Positions 20,928 to 32,270 of a stretch of 64,000 nucleotides of DNA are shown one piece after another. The position numbers were made by a program, and so were the translations under genes. The notes below the pieces were generated by a model. The model saw only the letters and a list, made by a program, of their open reading frames with translations, made no database searches and was not told where the DNA came from. Each line of letters begins with the position of its first letter. Position 1 is the first letter of the stretch. Source of the stretch: Monoplex corrugatus (taxonomy: Eukaryota; Mollusca; Gastropoda; Littorinimorpha; Ranellidae); assembly GCA_030674185.1 (NCBI GenBank), contig JAPXFY010000022.1, positions 36,517,540 through 36,581,539 on the forward strand, given 5' to 3'.

Positions 20928-22075
20928 TGGTGGTCTTTGATTTAATGTCTATTCACTAAAGTGATTTTAGACAACAACAACAACAACAACAACAAAAAAG
21001 GGAGGGGGGGGGGGGTGATAGAGGAGGAGTGAAGAAAATATTTGAAAATTGTCAATTTTGAACTTGAGAAAAGATGATCCAGAAAACAACTGTTTTGAAG
21101 AGGGGGAAGTAAAACTAACAAATAATGTTACCATAATTAACGATTTAAACAAACAAACTAACAAACAAAATTAATAAATATCTGGAAGAAATGAAGAAAA
21201 AATTAAAACTAATAATTGACTAACCATAACAGTGAACAAGTGAAATAACATTTTAAAGGTAATTCGCTATAGGACTTTTTGACAGACTGACAAAAAATTC
21301 ATACAGTAATGATGATGAGGCAAATATATCAGAAACTGTACTCATAGATAGTGTTGGGTATATGTCGTTTTACCTTAACGCAAGAAAGAATATGACTATG
21401 TGTTATCTTCTTTCCACACAGACACACTATGTTCTTGGTGTATTTTGTTTTGAATGCATCAAGTTTCCATCTATACATAAGAGATTGTATAATTCTGCTG
21501 GCATGAAGCTGCTTAAGTATTTTGCTAACTTCAAAGTTCATGTGACATTTATCATACTTTTTCTGTTTTAATTGGAACTACTTCCAGACATAGTTGTCTA
21601 CTAAAGCGCTTAGATTTGATTTTGTCAAGATTTTGCGCTATATAAATAAAATATATTAAATATATTAAAGTGTAATTCTCGTGCAACGTGAGAGAAAGCT
21701 GGATATTGTTTGAATCTGATGAGTTATTAGCTCCCCGTTTGGCAGCCCTGTCAACTTTATCATTATAACGAAAAGAACTATGAGAAGGTATCCAGCAGAA
21801 AGTAATATCAGTGTCTCTTAAAGATAAATTATGAATCAAGTGACTAATTTCCAGAATCATTTCTGATCTTGTTCGTAATTTTGATAATTCAAGAGCCTGA
21901 AGTACTGATTTTGAATCAACGCAAAAAAGTATTTGAAAAATTGTCCTAGGAAGACTTATCATAAAGTTTAAAGCCATTAATATTGCAAAGAGTTCAGCTG
22001 TAAAGACAGATTTATCAAGTCCTATGTAGAAAGATTTTTCAATTTTGAGAGCAGGTATTAAAAACGCTGAGCCTG
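20928..22075 (-). mobile_element. RNase H-bearing LINE, second copy
   Basis: A minus-strand relative of the LINE at 6640-11213. It keeps the RNase H region as one frame: [54 protein letters not shown]; the catalytic Glu, Asp and C-terminal Asp positions are visible. A long 3' untranslated region ends at GTGGTGGTCTTTGATTTAAT near 20928. The 5' truncation point near 22075 abuts a (GT)n tract directly. This copy serves as the empty site for two insertions in the first copy. Confidence 0.82.
21607..21665 (+). mobile_element. 59-bp CR1/L2 LINE tail with TAAAG duplication
   Basis: Interrupts the second RNase H-LINE copy; the first copy near 10555-10565 lacks it. It is flanked by TAAAG at 21602-21606 and 21666-21670. 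The insert reads CGCTTAGATTTGATTTTGTC, then GCGCTATATAAATAAAATA, the same 3' tail as the CR1 LINE at 23895 and the one at 26723. Confidence 0.82.
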
Positions 22076-22270
<195 letters not shown>

Positions 22271-22818
22271 TGTAATGCAGTCTTAAGTATAATACATATT
22301 TAAAACCCAAGCATGTACAACGCATATCATAACTCAAGTGTTCTTTGTAAAGTTTCTGTTGAAGTACTCCCATCTGGAGATTGTTTGCAGTTGACTGTTT
22401 GCAGTTTGGAATTTACTCAGGAGGGATTCATCACACTTAAACAATTCCATATGCAGTCCACCTGAATCTGCGAGCCAAAAATATCTGGCAGAATCCCTAC
22501 GCATCAGCTAGGTCCTGAAATAAAGAATGAAGATGGAGATCTATGAAACAATAAGTTGACAGCACCAAATGATGGAAACATAATGATGGGCAGCAAACAG
22601 TCCAGTTTTCAATTTTGAGGGCTGGGATGAACTTGAGAATCAGACTCAAGTACAGCGCTCTATCAAAACAACCAAACAGCCTGCATTTAGGCCTATGATT
22701 CAGATTGTGTGGAATAAAGTATCATATCCAGTGACAATGCAGTGTGACTGAACTTGTATACTTTGTCAGCATTGTGTGCTTTACACCACGACTGAGTGTG
22801 TGTATTTGAGTGTTCTCT
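22271..22818. other. Non-coding spacer
   Basis: No gene or classifiable repeat seen. Confidence 0.5.
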
Positions 22819-22917
22819 CTGAGAGAGACAGAGAGAGACAGAGAGACAGACAGACAGAGAGACAGAGAGACAGACAGACAGAGAGACAGAGAGAGACAGA
22901 GAGAGAGGCAGACTGAC
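22819..22917. repeat. (GACA)/(GAGA) simple repeat
   Basis: About 100 bp alternating GAGAGACA and GACAGACA blocks. Confidence 0.92.
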
Positions 22918-22929
22918 AGATTTTTGGCA

Positions 22930-23110
22930 TTTACTTAGACTCGTTTGACCTTGACCTTGGTGCTGCAACGTCCAAACTTACTCATTCATAACTCTTCAAC
23001 AATCTCTATATCTTCCCTAATAAAGATCTGTTCTTAAACAAGCTGAGAAAATCATGCTCACACATTTTTGTCACAGACACACATAAACACGCACAGATAC
23101 ACCTTCCTCT
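22930..23110. repeat. Dispersed repeat with TGACCTTGACCTT
   Basis: Shares TGACCTTGACCTT, CCAAACTTA and a following GCTGAGAAAATCA-type word with 29050-29165. Both copies are followed by CA-rich DNA. Probably a decayed SINE-like element. Confidence 0.45.
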
Positions 23111-23485
23111 CCAATCGATATGCAATAATGTCCTCCCCCTTCCCTCTTTTAAAGAGAGATTAAAAAGAGCAAAAGTTTGGAAAATGGATACATGTGTTTG
23201 CTTGGTTTAACCACAAGCAAAGGATAGTCAAGCAATATTGATGTTCTTCCTCACTGGTCATAAATTATGAAAAAATACAGGTAGCCTTGAAAATGACTAG
23301 AGGTCAGTATTCAAACTTTCAGTATCTTATTGGAATTAATCATTAAACCACAGAAACCATGTACAATTACATTTGGCTAATAAATCTTGAAAAAAACAAA
23401 CAAACAAACAAAAAACCAACAACAAAGTTTTAACTTCTGTTTCAATTATCCCACTAGAAATACTCATACAGAAAAGTATGAACAG

Positions 23486-23581
23486 GTGAGTGTGTGTGTG
23501 AGTGTGTGTGTGTGTGTGTGGTGTGTGTGTGTGTGTGGGTGTGTGTGTGTGTGTGTGTGTGTGTGTTGTGTGTGTGTGTGT

Positions 23582-23630
<49 letters not shown>

Positions 23631-23705
23631 TGTGTGTGGGGTGGGTGGGTGGGTGGGAGGGTGTGTGCATATGTGTGTGTGTGTGTGCATGCGTGTGTGT
23701 GTGCA
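23486..23705. repeat. (GT)n microsatellite
   Basis: Interrupted GT tract with GGGTGGGT cluster near 23637-23660. Confidence 0.95.
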
Positions 23706-23894
23706 TGCGCTTGAATACATGCACACATACAGGCATACATGTGTATGTAGACATAGGTGTCAACACCTGTGTGCAAGTTTAATTTTGCATGAGTGTGTGC
23801 ATGTATCAGAATTTGGAGAGAAGGAACTGTATGTACTTCTGTGTTTGTATTTTGCTTATTTTCATGACAAGAAAAAACAGTATTGGCACAAGCT

Positions 23895-24960
23895 GACCAT
23901 GTAATAATAATAATAATTAATAATAATAATAATTACAATATTTATATAGCGCAAAATCTTGATAAAATCAAATCTAAGCGCTGAAGCAGACACACACGCA
24001 AGCACGCATGCACGCACGCACGCACACACACGCACGCACACACACACACACATACACACACACACACGCATGGCTATAAATGGGGAGAAAGAATAAAAGC
24101 AATAAAAGCAAGAATAAAACCAATGGAAAATTATAGAGAGCATAGCATATACAATTATATATTATAACCATGTGATTCCCTCCGAGCGGAGACAGGCTGC
24201 AGAGGGGGGTTAGGATTTTATGCGGAGGAGAAAAGGTGAGTTTTGAGAGCGGACTTGAAGGAGACAAAAGTAGGTTGCTGACGGACTGAGAGAGGAAGTT
24301 TGTTCCAGGAGAGTGGACCAGAAACAGAGAAGGCTCGTGGACCATAGGTATTGAGCTTAGTGCGTGGAAAGCGAAAAGTCAGAGGATCGGAGGCAGAGCG
24401 GAGGGTACGTGAGGGAACATAGATCTCAAGTAGGCTTGACAGGTAATCGGGGGCTGCGTTATTGAGGCTTTTGTAGCACATGGTGTCTAGTTTGTACTGT
24501 ATGCGCTTTGATACAGGGAGCCAGTGAAGTTGTGCCAGGAGAGGAGATATGTGGTCAGCTTTTTTCTTTTTCAGTACAAGGCGTACAGCATTGTTTTGAA
24601 TGCGCTGTAGGATGTGAATGGTGGAGGCAGGAAGACCAGACAGGAGTGAATTGCAATAGTCAATGCGAGACATTATGAAGGAGAGAACGAGTTTTGCAGT
24701 TGTTTCGACAGAGAGATACTTCCTGATCAGCCTTATACGATGGAGATGATAGTAGCAGGATCTGGCAGTTTGAGAAACAAAGTTGTTCATGGAGAGGGTA
24801 GAGTCAATGCAGACACCAAGGTTTTTAGCTGAATCAGAAATTGGGACTGATGTGTTACATAATGGGAGAGAAAGAGGAGGCAGCTGAGAAAGTTTCTGAC
24901 GGGTGCCAATGAGGATAGCTTCTGTTTTGTCGTCATTAAGCTGAAGTCCAATTCTGCTGG
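23895..24960 (-). mobile_element. CR1/L2-clade LINE, 5'-truncated
   Basis: The 3' end (left) is a TAATAA tail followed by AATATTTATATAGCGCAAAA and AATCTAAGCGCT. The coding part is intact from the region just after RT to its stop. The 5' junction near 24948-24999 is fused to 52 bp of RTE-like LINE sequence that recurs at 25496-25547. Confidence 0.85.
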
Positions 24961-24964
24961 CCAT
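24218..24964 (-). pseudogene. CR1/L2 LINE protein C-terminal part, open frame
   Basis: 248 codons without a stop. Motifs: LQLNDDKTEAILIG, KNLGVCIDSTLSMNNFV, SRIDYCNSLLSGLP, LHWLPVSKRIQYKLDTMCYK, YVPSRTLRSASDPLTF and FKSALKTHLFSSA at the end, all of the post-RT thumb and C-terminal domain. RT core and endonuclease are missing, so it is a truncated copy, but the preserved frame implies a young insertion. Confidence 0.85.
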
Positions 24965-24999
24965 TTCTAATGTACATCTGACATCTGGTGAGATGACTG
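24948..24999. repeat. 52-bp duplication, left copy
   Basis: Identical over 52 bp to 25496-25547. On the minus strand it encodes VISPDVRCTLEMASRI, a segment of the RTE-like LINE. Here it is fused to the CR1 frame. Confidence 0.95.
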
Positions 25000-25000
25000 G

Positions 25001-25046
25001 GAATCAGCTTTATCTATTATTGTCTGGGAATCAGCTTTATCTATTA
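25001..25046. repeat. Short tandem duplication
   Basis: GGGAATCAGCTTTATCTATT occurs twice in tandem with AT(TGTCT) between, at the junction after the 52-bp duplication. Confidence 0.85.
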
Positions 25047-25124
25047 TAAGCAGAAAAGGAATCGCCCATTGTGAATGTGACTGAATGAGGGCATACGCTC
25101 CATGTCTTTAAATGAAACACAGTT

Positions 25125-25226
25125 GTAGTAGTAGTAGTAATAATAATAGTAGTAGTAATAGTAAATAGTAATAGTAGTAGTAGTAGTAGAAGTAGTAGTA
25201 GTAGTAGCAGCAGCAGTAGCAGCAGC
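25125..25226. repeat. (TAG)n trinucleotide repeat
   Basis: About 100 bp of TAG with TAA and CAG variants. Confidence 0.93.
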
Positions 25227-25257
25227 ATTGTTTCAAGTCCAGCCGACTGCGCAGAGC

Positions 25258-26722
25258 CATCATCATCATCATGTGCCCTACCGCCTGGCGTTGGTGATCA
25301 TGGCCTTGTACTTTTGTCACAGCAAGTACAACCACGTTCTGTTGCCTCAATCTTGTTCTGACCTTGTGTGTTGACTGATCATGCTACGCATCCATACAAC
25401 AGTATCAGATCTATAGAACACTGAAGCACTCTCTTCCTGAGGCATTTGTTGGTAAGAATGCTTTTCATTTATTTTTGAATGCTGTTTTAGCTTGGCCAAT
25501 TCTGCTGGCCATTTCTAATGTACATCTGACATCTGGTGAGATGACTGTTCCCAGATATTTAAATTCTCAACTTGTCTCAATGTTGTTCCATGATTACTGT
25601 GACTTAAGTTTTTTGCTATTCATTTAGCTCCAGTCCTATATTACTGCTTTCTATTCCTATTATACAAATTGTAGGTCTTTTTCATTTTCTGCAATTAGAA
25701 TGGTGTCACCTGCACAACAAAGCTTGTTTAACACTTTCCCCCCACCCTTTATCCCAGGGCATTCTTCTAGTTTCTCATGAGATCTGGTAACAAAACACAT
25801 CCTTGCCTAATCCCTCTTTTGATATTTTGGAAAGAGCTTATATCATTTTCTACTCTCATTGTTGCTGCTTGCTCCCAATACATATTCCTTATTATTCTTA
25901 GATCTTTTCCATCAACATTGAGCCTTTCCAGTCGGTTGATCAATTCTTCATGTCTTACTTGATCAAAAGGCTCTGTATAATCAACAAAACAAATACAAAT
26001 CCTTATTCAATTAACTGATCTTTCTATGAGAGTTCTTAGGATATACATGGCATGAATAGTTCCTTTTCCTTCAACAAATCCACATTGTTCTTCTGCTATA
26101 TCTGTTTTGATTCTGTTCCTTGGTCTCACCATGATTACTCTTAACAGAATCTTTGTCACATGACTAACCAAACTGATTGTATGAAGGAGATCACATTCTT
26201 TAGCCCCTGCTTTCTTTGAAAAAGTTGTGAAAATTGACTCCAACATAATCATCTTTAGGGATTTTTCTGGTGTCATAAATTTCATGTAGGATGACTGCTA
26301 CTCTTTCAATACCAAATTCATCTGGAGTCTCAATCATTGCTTTAGTAATATTGTCTGGTCCTGGGCCTTTTCCTTGTTTCATATTTTTCAGTGCTACCCT
26401 ACCCTCAGTCCTTCAACGTTTTTTCCTATGCCATGTTCCTCCTTTCTGTCATTGTCAAAAAGGTTTTTAATATACTCTCCCCATCTATCTAATATTTCGT
26501 CTTTTTCCATATAATCATTCCATCTTTAGGTTTTAAGCAACCAGCTGATGTGCACATCTTTTTTCAGTGGGTAATTTCTTCAATGTTTCTGTAAATTTAC
26601 TTAGGGTCTGTGTTGGCCTTCTCTTTCTTTGCATTTTGTTTCTAGCCATACTTCCTTATTTCATTACACCTCTTCCTGATTTTCTTATATATCCTTTTGT
26701 ATTCCTTTTCTTCTCCCTTTGT
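25258..26722 (-). mobile_element. RTE-like LINE, decayed
   Basis: The 3' end (left) is the CAT-repeat tail at 25258-25272 followed by the reverse complement of GCCAACGCC...GGGCACATGATG. RT pieces on the minus strand: GKGPGPDNITKAMIE, FGIERVAVILHEIYDT, TISLVSHVTKILLRVIM, EEQCGFVEGKGTIHAMYIL and KYLGTVISPD. The fragment between the C-terminal YGC motif and the tail is internally deleted compared with 38368-39831. Same family as 18071, 38368, 50338 and 63973. The 52-bp copy at 25496-25547 is in its natural place here. Confidence 0.83.
25496..25547. repeat. 52-bp duplication, right copy
   Basis: The in-context copy: sequence on both sides continues the RTE-like LINE frame, so this is the source and 24948-24999 is the derived copy. 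Confidence 0.93.
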
Positions 26723-27088
26723 AATAATAATTGATAATAATTACAGTATTCATATGGCACCAAATCGTGACAATTCAAATCAAAGCACACCAACACACTA
26801 GACATATGCATGCAATCAACAACAACAACACACACATACATGCACACACGCTAATGGAAAGAGGCAGTAGCAGAATTCACTGTCGGGAAAAGAAGTGGGT
26901 TTTGAACTTGGATCTAAATACAAAAGCAGAAAGGGTGATGACAGACAAATGAAGAATGGAAGTTTATTCCAGGCAGATGGTCTTGAAATAGCAAAAGAAT
27001 GCTAGTTGACAGTTGATAGTTTAAATGTAGGAACCTGAAGGGAAAGAATATCTGAAGCTGAGCGTAAGGTGTGAGTTGGTGTATAAAT

Positions 27089-27684
27089 GTGACCTCCCAC
27101 CACGAAATTGGTCTTAACTCACAGTCAGGCGAACAGCACTAGGAGCTGAAAAGGTGACTGAGGGTCTATTTGGGGTGTTCTGACTTTTTCACAAAATTAA
27201 TTTCTGTAGACTATATATATTAAATTTTTCTTGAAAAAATATTATTAATCAGTTTAAATCGGTATTTTAATGCACTGATCGCAGCAGAAAGAATGCAATT
27301 TCCTACCAGAAGACCTATTTTTGTCTATTATTATGAACCATAACCTGTACAGTACCCACACATGTAATATACTGATGGAAAGCTCTTTGGTGTACCTTTC
27401 AGATAATGACAGCAAAAATTAGAAACAAACTGGGTCAAAGCCACCAAATAAAGAAATTTAAGGAAAATGTGTAGGAGAGCACATAAAAACTTTAGAGGCC
27501 GTTTTCTCAAAATGGCCGTCATACAACTTTATGACTTCAAACACACATAACTTCTACATTTTTTTGAGTACAAGCTTTATTCAAGTACCACAATAATCAG
27601 CAGAATGTACACTTTCCAGTGATATGTACATCTCAAAATGTCAATGAAAAGCTAGTTAAGACTGATTTCGTGGTGGGAAGTCAC
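27089..27684. mobile_element. 596-bp non-autonomous DNA transposon with about 31-bp TIRs
   Basis: The left end reads GTGACCTCCCACCACGAAAT and the right end, read inward on the minus strand, reads GTGACTTCCCACCACGAAAT. Similarity continues through GTCTTAACT, giving about 31 bp with three mismatches. AAAT flanks both sides (27085-27088 and 27685-27688), a possible 4-bp target duplication. It lies inside a CR1 LINE whose frame resumes on the other side (ATTTATACACC... after the gap), so it is an insertion. No coding potential. The superfamily is not recognised. Confidence 0.85.
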
Positions 27685-28321
27685 AAATATTGATTTTGAC
27701 ACAAAGGTATGATGGAGCAGACTGGTGAATATATTTGTAACACAAGGCGTCCAGCTTATATTCAATTCTGTTCAAAACAGGCAACCAGTGCAGAGAGTGA
27801 AGGCAATGACTGACATGATCAAACTTTAATTTTCTGAGGACAAGATGAGCAACAGAGTTTTGTATGTGTTGCAGACGGAGGAGAGAAGAAGCTGGTAGTC
27901 CAGAAAAGAGAGCGTTACAGTAATCAAGACAAGCCTAAATGAGAGATGTCACAAGCTTAAATGCAGCCTCCGCTGAAAGATGTCTTCAAATGTAACCAAT
28001 GTGCCGAATCTGAGTGATAGGCAGGTCTGTGTTTGAAACTTCTGCAGAGAAAGAGTGTTGTCAAGGTCACACCCAAGTTCTTGACAAATCAGAGAGAAGT
28101 AGTGGTATGATGTTGTCACCCAGCTGGATGGCATTCAGTGTAGAAGAGGTAATTGTTGGTGCTATGAGAGCTCAGTTTATCACCATTACTGTAGTTTATT
28201 TTGTGTCATCTATTCGTGGGTATCAGTGTAGTAACTGGATGCTTCTGAGATAAGGCAAGTGATCTTTTCAGGGCTGGTGTTATTCTGAACCTGTGCGTCG
28301 TCAGCATAAAAATGTTTCACT

Positions 28322-28415
28322 TCGTACTGATTGATGATATTGGGTAGGGGTGAAGTATATTGATGATGTTGGCTAGGGGTGAAGTATACTGATGATGTTG
28401 GCTAGGGGTGAGGTA
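28322..28415 (-). repeat. 29-bp triplication inside CR1 RT sequence
   Basis: Three units of TGATGATGTTGGCTAGGGGT plus GAAGTATAC, the first more diverged. On the minus strand the unit encodes YTSPLANII, the piece of RT just before the YADD box. The 29-bp unit is not a multiple of 3, so each copy shifts frame. Confidence 0.85.
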
Positions 28416-28490
28416 TAAAAGGTGAACAGGACAGGCTCTTGAACAGAACACTGAGAAACTCTGCAACAAAGCCTGACAGGCTCAGACTGA

Positions 28491-29049
28491 CTTCCACACG
28501 TTGGTGCTCATGGCCTGCCATACAAGCCCAAATATGATTACAGTCTGTAAAAAGTATGAAAACTGTAAACACAGAACACAACTTTTTAACAATCTTGCAG
28601 TCATGACCTTGTGGTTCATGAAGCCAAGGTTACCTAAGCTTTGCCACTCACTAGCCTGATTCAAGGCAATACTAAAATTATATAAAACCAATCATTTTCA
28701 CTTCGTTTTATAATGGAGATGTTGTTATTCAAAAAACTGTTAACATAACAGCCTTAATTACTTGCAGATGTATATTATATACAGTGACTATTTTAAAGGT
28801 TCAATTTGTTCAATCAAAAACAACTGAAAATAACAGATTTCCGGTCCCCACATGAAAATCTAGATTTATTACTTCTCAAGGTTATGGTGACTTTGAAAGA
28901 TGTCAAATATAACAAAACTTGATGTGAGACGAGGACTACGGGGACTATGGGGAAATGTCACAAAACATTAAAGGAGAATTTAAATATTGTCAGAAGTATC
29001 TGAGAAAGCGCTGCTCACACATCTTTCTCAAAAAGTGCTGAATCTAGGT
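28491..29049. other. Non-coding spacer
   Basis: AT-rich; no gene or classifiable repeat seen. Confidence 0.5.
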
Positions 29050-29160
29050 ACTTTTAAAGCCTGTGTGACCTTGACCTTTTGGCCTTGATTTCCAAACTTA
29101 TGAGTAGCAACTCCTGAACGGTCCACACCCTTGACCCGCATCATGAAACAGTTGAGAAAA

Positions 29161-29197
<37 letters not shown>

Positions 29198-29255
29198 CGG
29201 GTGCGCATGCAGACACACACACGCGCACACACACATACACAGACACACACACATT
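29050..29255. repeat. Dispersed TGACCTTGACCTT repeat followed by (CA)n
   Basis: Second copy of the repeat at 22930-23110. (CA)n with CG and CAGA variants runs 29162-29255. Confidence 0.5.
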
Positions 29256-29289
29256 TTCCCCTCTGCAGGATTAAAAAAGAACAGTACAG

Positions 29290-29590
29290 AGTCTAGTCAT
29301 TATAGGTACAGGCTGTCCCATAACCCTGTGTACATAGGGGAATGAGGAAGTAGAAACCAACTTTTCACTGGCCAATAAAGAATGAAGCTGGTGCCCATCT
29401 CGATCTTCTCTCCCTGGTGGTTTTACTATCCCTACCTTTGAAGACTGGCATTTACTCATAGCTGGATAGACTGGAGCCTACATGCACACAGTTTACTTCA
29501 ACAAGACTCACATCCTTACAAATTCATGCAGTCAGATTAGAAGGTCAGTGACTTACCTCTACACCAAACAGGCTCTCCAGTCACCATTTG
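29290..29590. repeat. Dispersed repeat, gastropod style
   Basis: Contains CTCCCTGGTGGTTTTACTAT, TAGCTGGATAGACTGGAGCC and CATGCAGTCAGA in an order I associate with a common gastropod repeat. 5870-6060 is a more decayed copy. Identification is from memory. Confidence 0.35.
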
Positions 29591-29619
29591 ATTATTATCA
29601 GTATTACTGTTAAAAGCCT

Positions 29620-29665
29620 AGCTAATTGCACAAAGCCATATCAGGGTTATAACTGTCGAAAACAC
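29620..29665. repeat. Dispersed AAAGCCATATCAGGGTTA motif
   Basis: Matches 15385-15405 and, with one change, 60968-60985 in the 3' region of an RNase H LINE. Confidence 0.4.
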
Positions 29666-29800
29666 ACAGAACACCTCAATGACCATGAAAAAAATACCTG
29701 AAAAGAATGCAGATCAATGCATTTGTGCATTTAATCTAAGGATGGGGATACTATTTATGATGAAAGAGCCCTCAGCATCCCCACTGGTCACACTGTCTGA

Positions 29801-30938
<1,138 letters not shown>

Positions 30939-31659
30939 ACACAATTCACCAATTCAGTTCCTTCTGATACCTGCAAGCCAAATGAACAGACAACAACCCT
31001 GTCACCCAGAGATGTACCCCAGACATCACTCTGTTCAAGATCATGTGCTGGTCTGTCAGCTCTAGTCAGGAGTAAACATTAATCAATATAAGCAGGTACA
31101 AATGTCAAGAATTTACACTCTCAGCAGCCAAGACAGCACTAAACAAATGCCAAGAATTTACAATCACAACAGCCAGACAGCACTGACACATGCACAGTAC
31201 ATGTCACAACAGGAGAAAAACAGCAAGAAGTACTAAAACTCTCAGAGTTAAAAAAAAAAAATCTATAGAGATGAAAAAGTACAACCACACTAGGTGGCAG
31301 TGAAAAAAGCTCATAGCTAATGTTCTTAGCTGACTCAGCAATATTGCCAGATTGTATCTATTCTTAGTTCTTACTGACCCGTTTCACCGTCTTTGCCGCT
31401 TCAGTTGTTTGGGTCCTACACACAGCACAACTACCACAGCCAAGCGTTTTAACTGTTCACAAAACAACACAAATGACACACTAAACCATGATACTTTGCC
31501 CCGATTCTGTCCTAAATCTTTTGCATCAAGGGGAGGTAAACACAGCATGAATATAAAGTGCAATATATTATCAATAATTTAATGTGTCTACATTACGTAG
31601 AAAAGATTAACACAATAACAGGTACTGAGGTAGCAAGGACCAACTTCAGTGAAGGATGG
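30939..31659. other. Non-coding spacer
   Basis: Contains a loose duplication of CAAGAATTTACA and CAGCAGCCA words near 31105-31170. No gene seen. Confidence 0.5.
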
Positions 31660-32270
31660 AGTGGGAACAATCCTCCACAGTATGATAGTCATAAAGCTGG
31701 GGAACAATCCTGTACAGTACAATACTCTGACTGTCTTCAATTGAGAAACAATTTTCCACAGTATGATTCTCTGAAAATCATAAGCTGGAGACCGCTTCTC
31801 CATAATAACAATTCGTATGATACTCTGATAATCATAAGCTGGGGACCACTTCTTCATAATAACAATTAGTATGATACTCTGATAATCATAAGCTGGGGAC
31901 CACTTCTTCATAATAACAATTAGTATGATACTCTGATAATCATAAGCTGGGGACCACTTCTTCATAGTAACAATTAGTATGATACTCCGATAGTCAAGCT
32001 GGGGAACAATTCTCCATAGTATAATCTGACAGTCATAAACTGGGGAACAATCATCCATAGTTACAATTAGTATGATACTCTGATAGCCATAAGCTGGGAA
32101 ACAACCCTCCATACTATGATACTTTGATGGTTATAACTATAAGCTGGAGAACAATCCTGCTAGCATGATACTTTGAACATCATACACTGGGGAAACAATC
32201 CTCTATAGTATACTTTAATAGTCATAAACTGCGGAACAATCCTCAACAGTATGAGTATGATACTTGATAT
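31660..32270. repeat. 54-bp tandem repeat, about 11 degenerate units
   Basis: The best units lie at 31815-31980 (three copies 95% or more alike by eye), with core AGTATGATACTCTGATAATC followed by ATAAGCTGGGGA. Flanking units are shorter and more diverged. An open minus-strand frame through it (repeating SAYDYQSIILIVIMKK) follows from the repeat because 54 is a multiple of 3. Confidence 0.9.

Larger units (their letters stand above)
26723..28490 (-). mobile_element. CR1/L2-clade LINE, older copy, interrupted
   Basis: The 3' tail near 26723-26790 is TAATAATAATTGATAATAAT then TTACAGTATTCATATGGCAC. On the minus strand: [46 protein letters not shown] near 28290-28310, and decayed sequence upstream. 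A 596-bp inverted-repeat element splits it at 27089-27684, and a 29-bp piece next to the YADD box is triplicated. Several stops and shifts. Confidence 0.78.
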
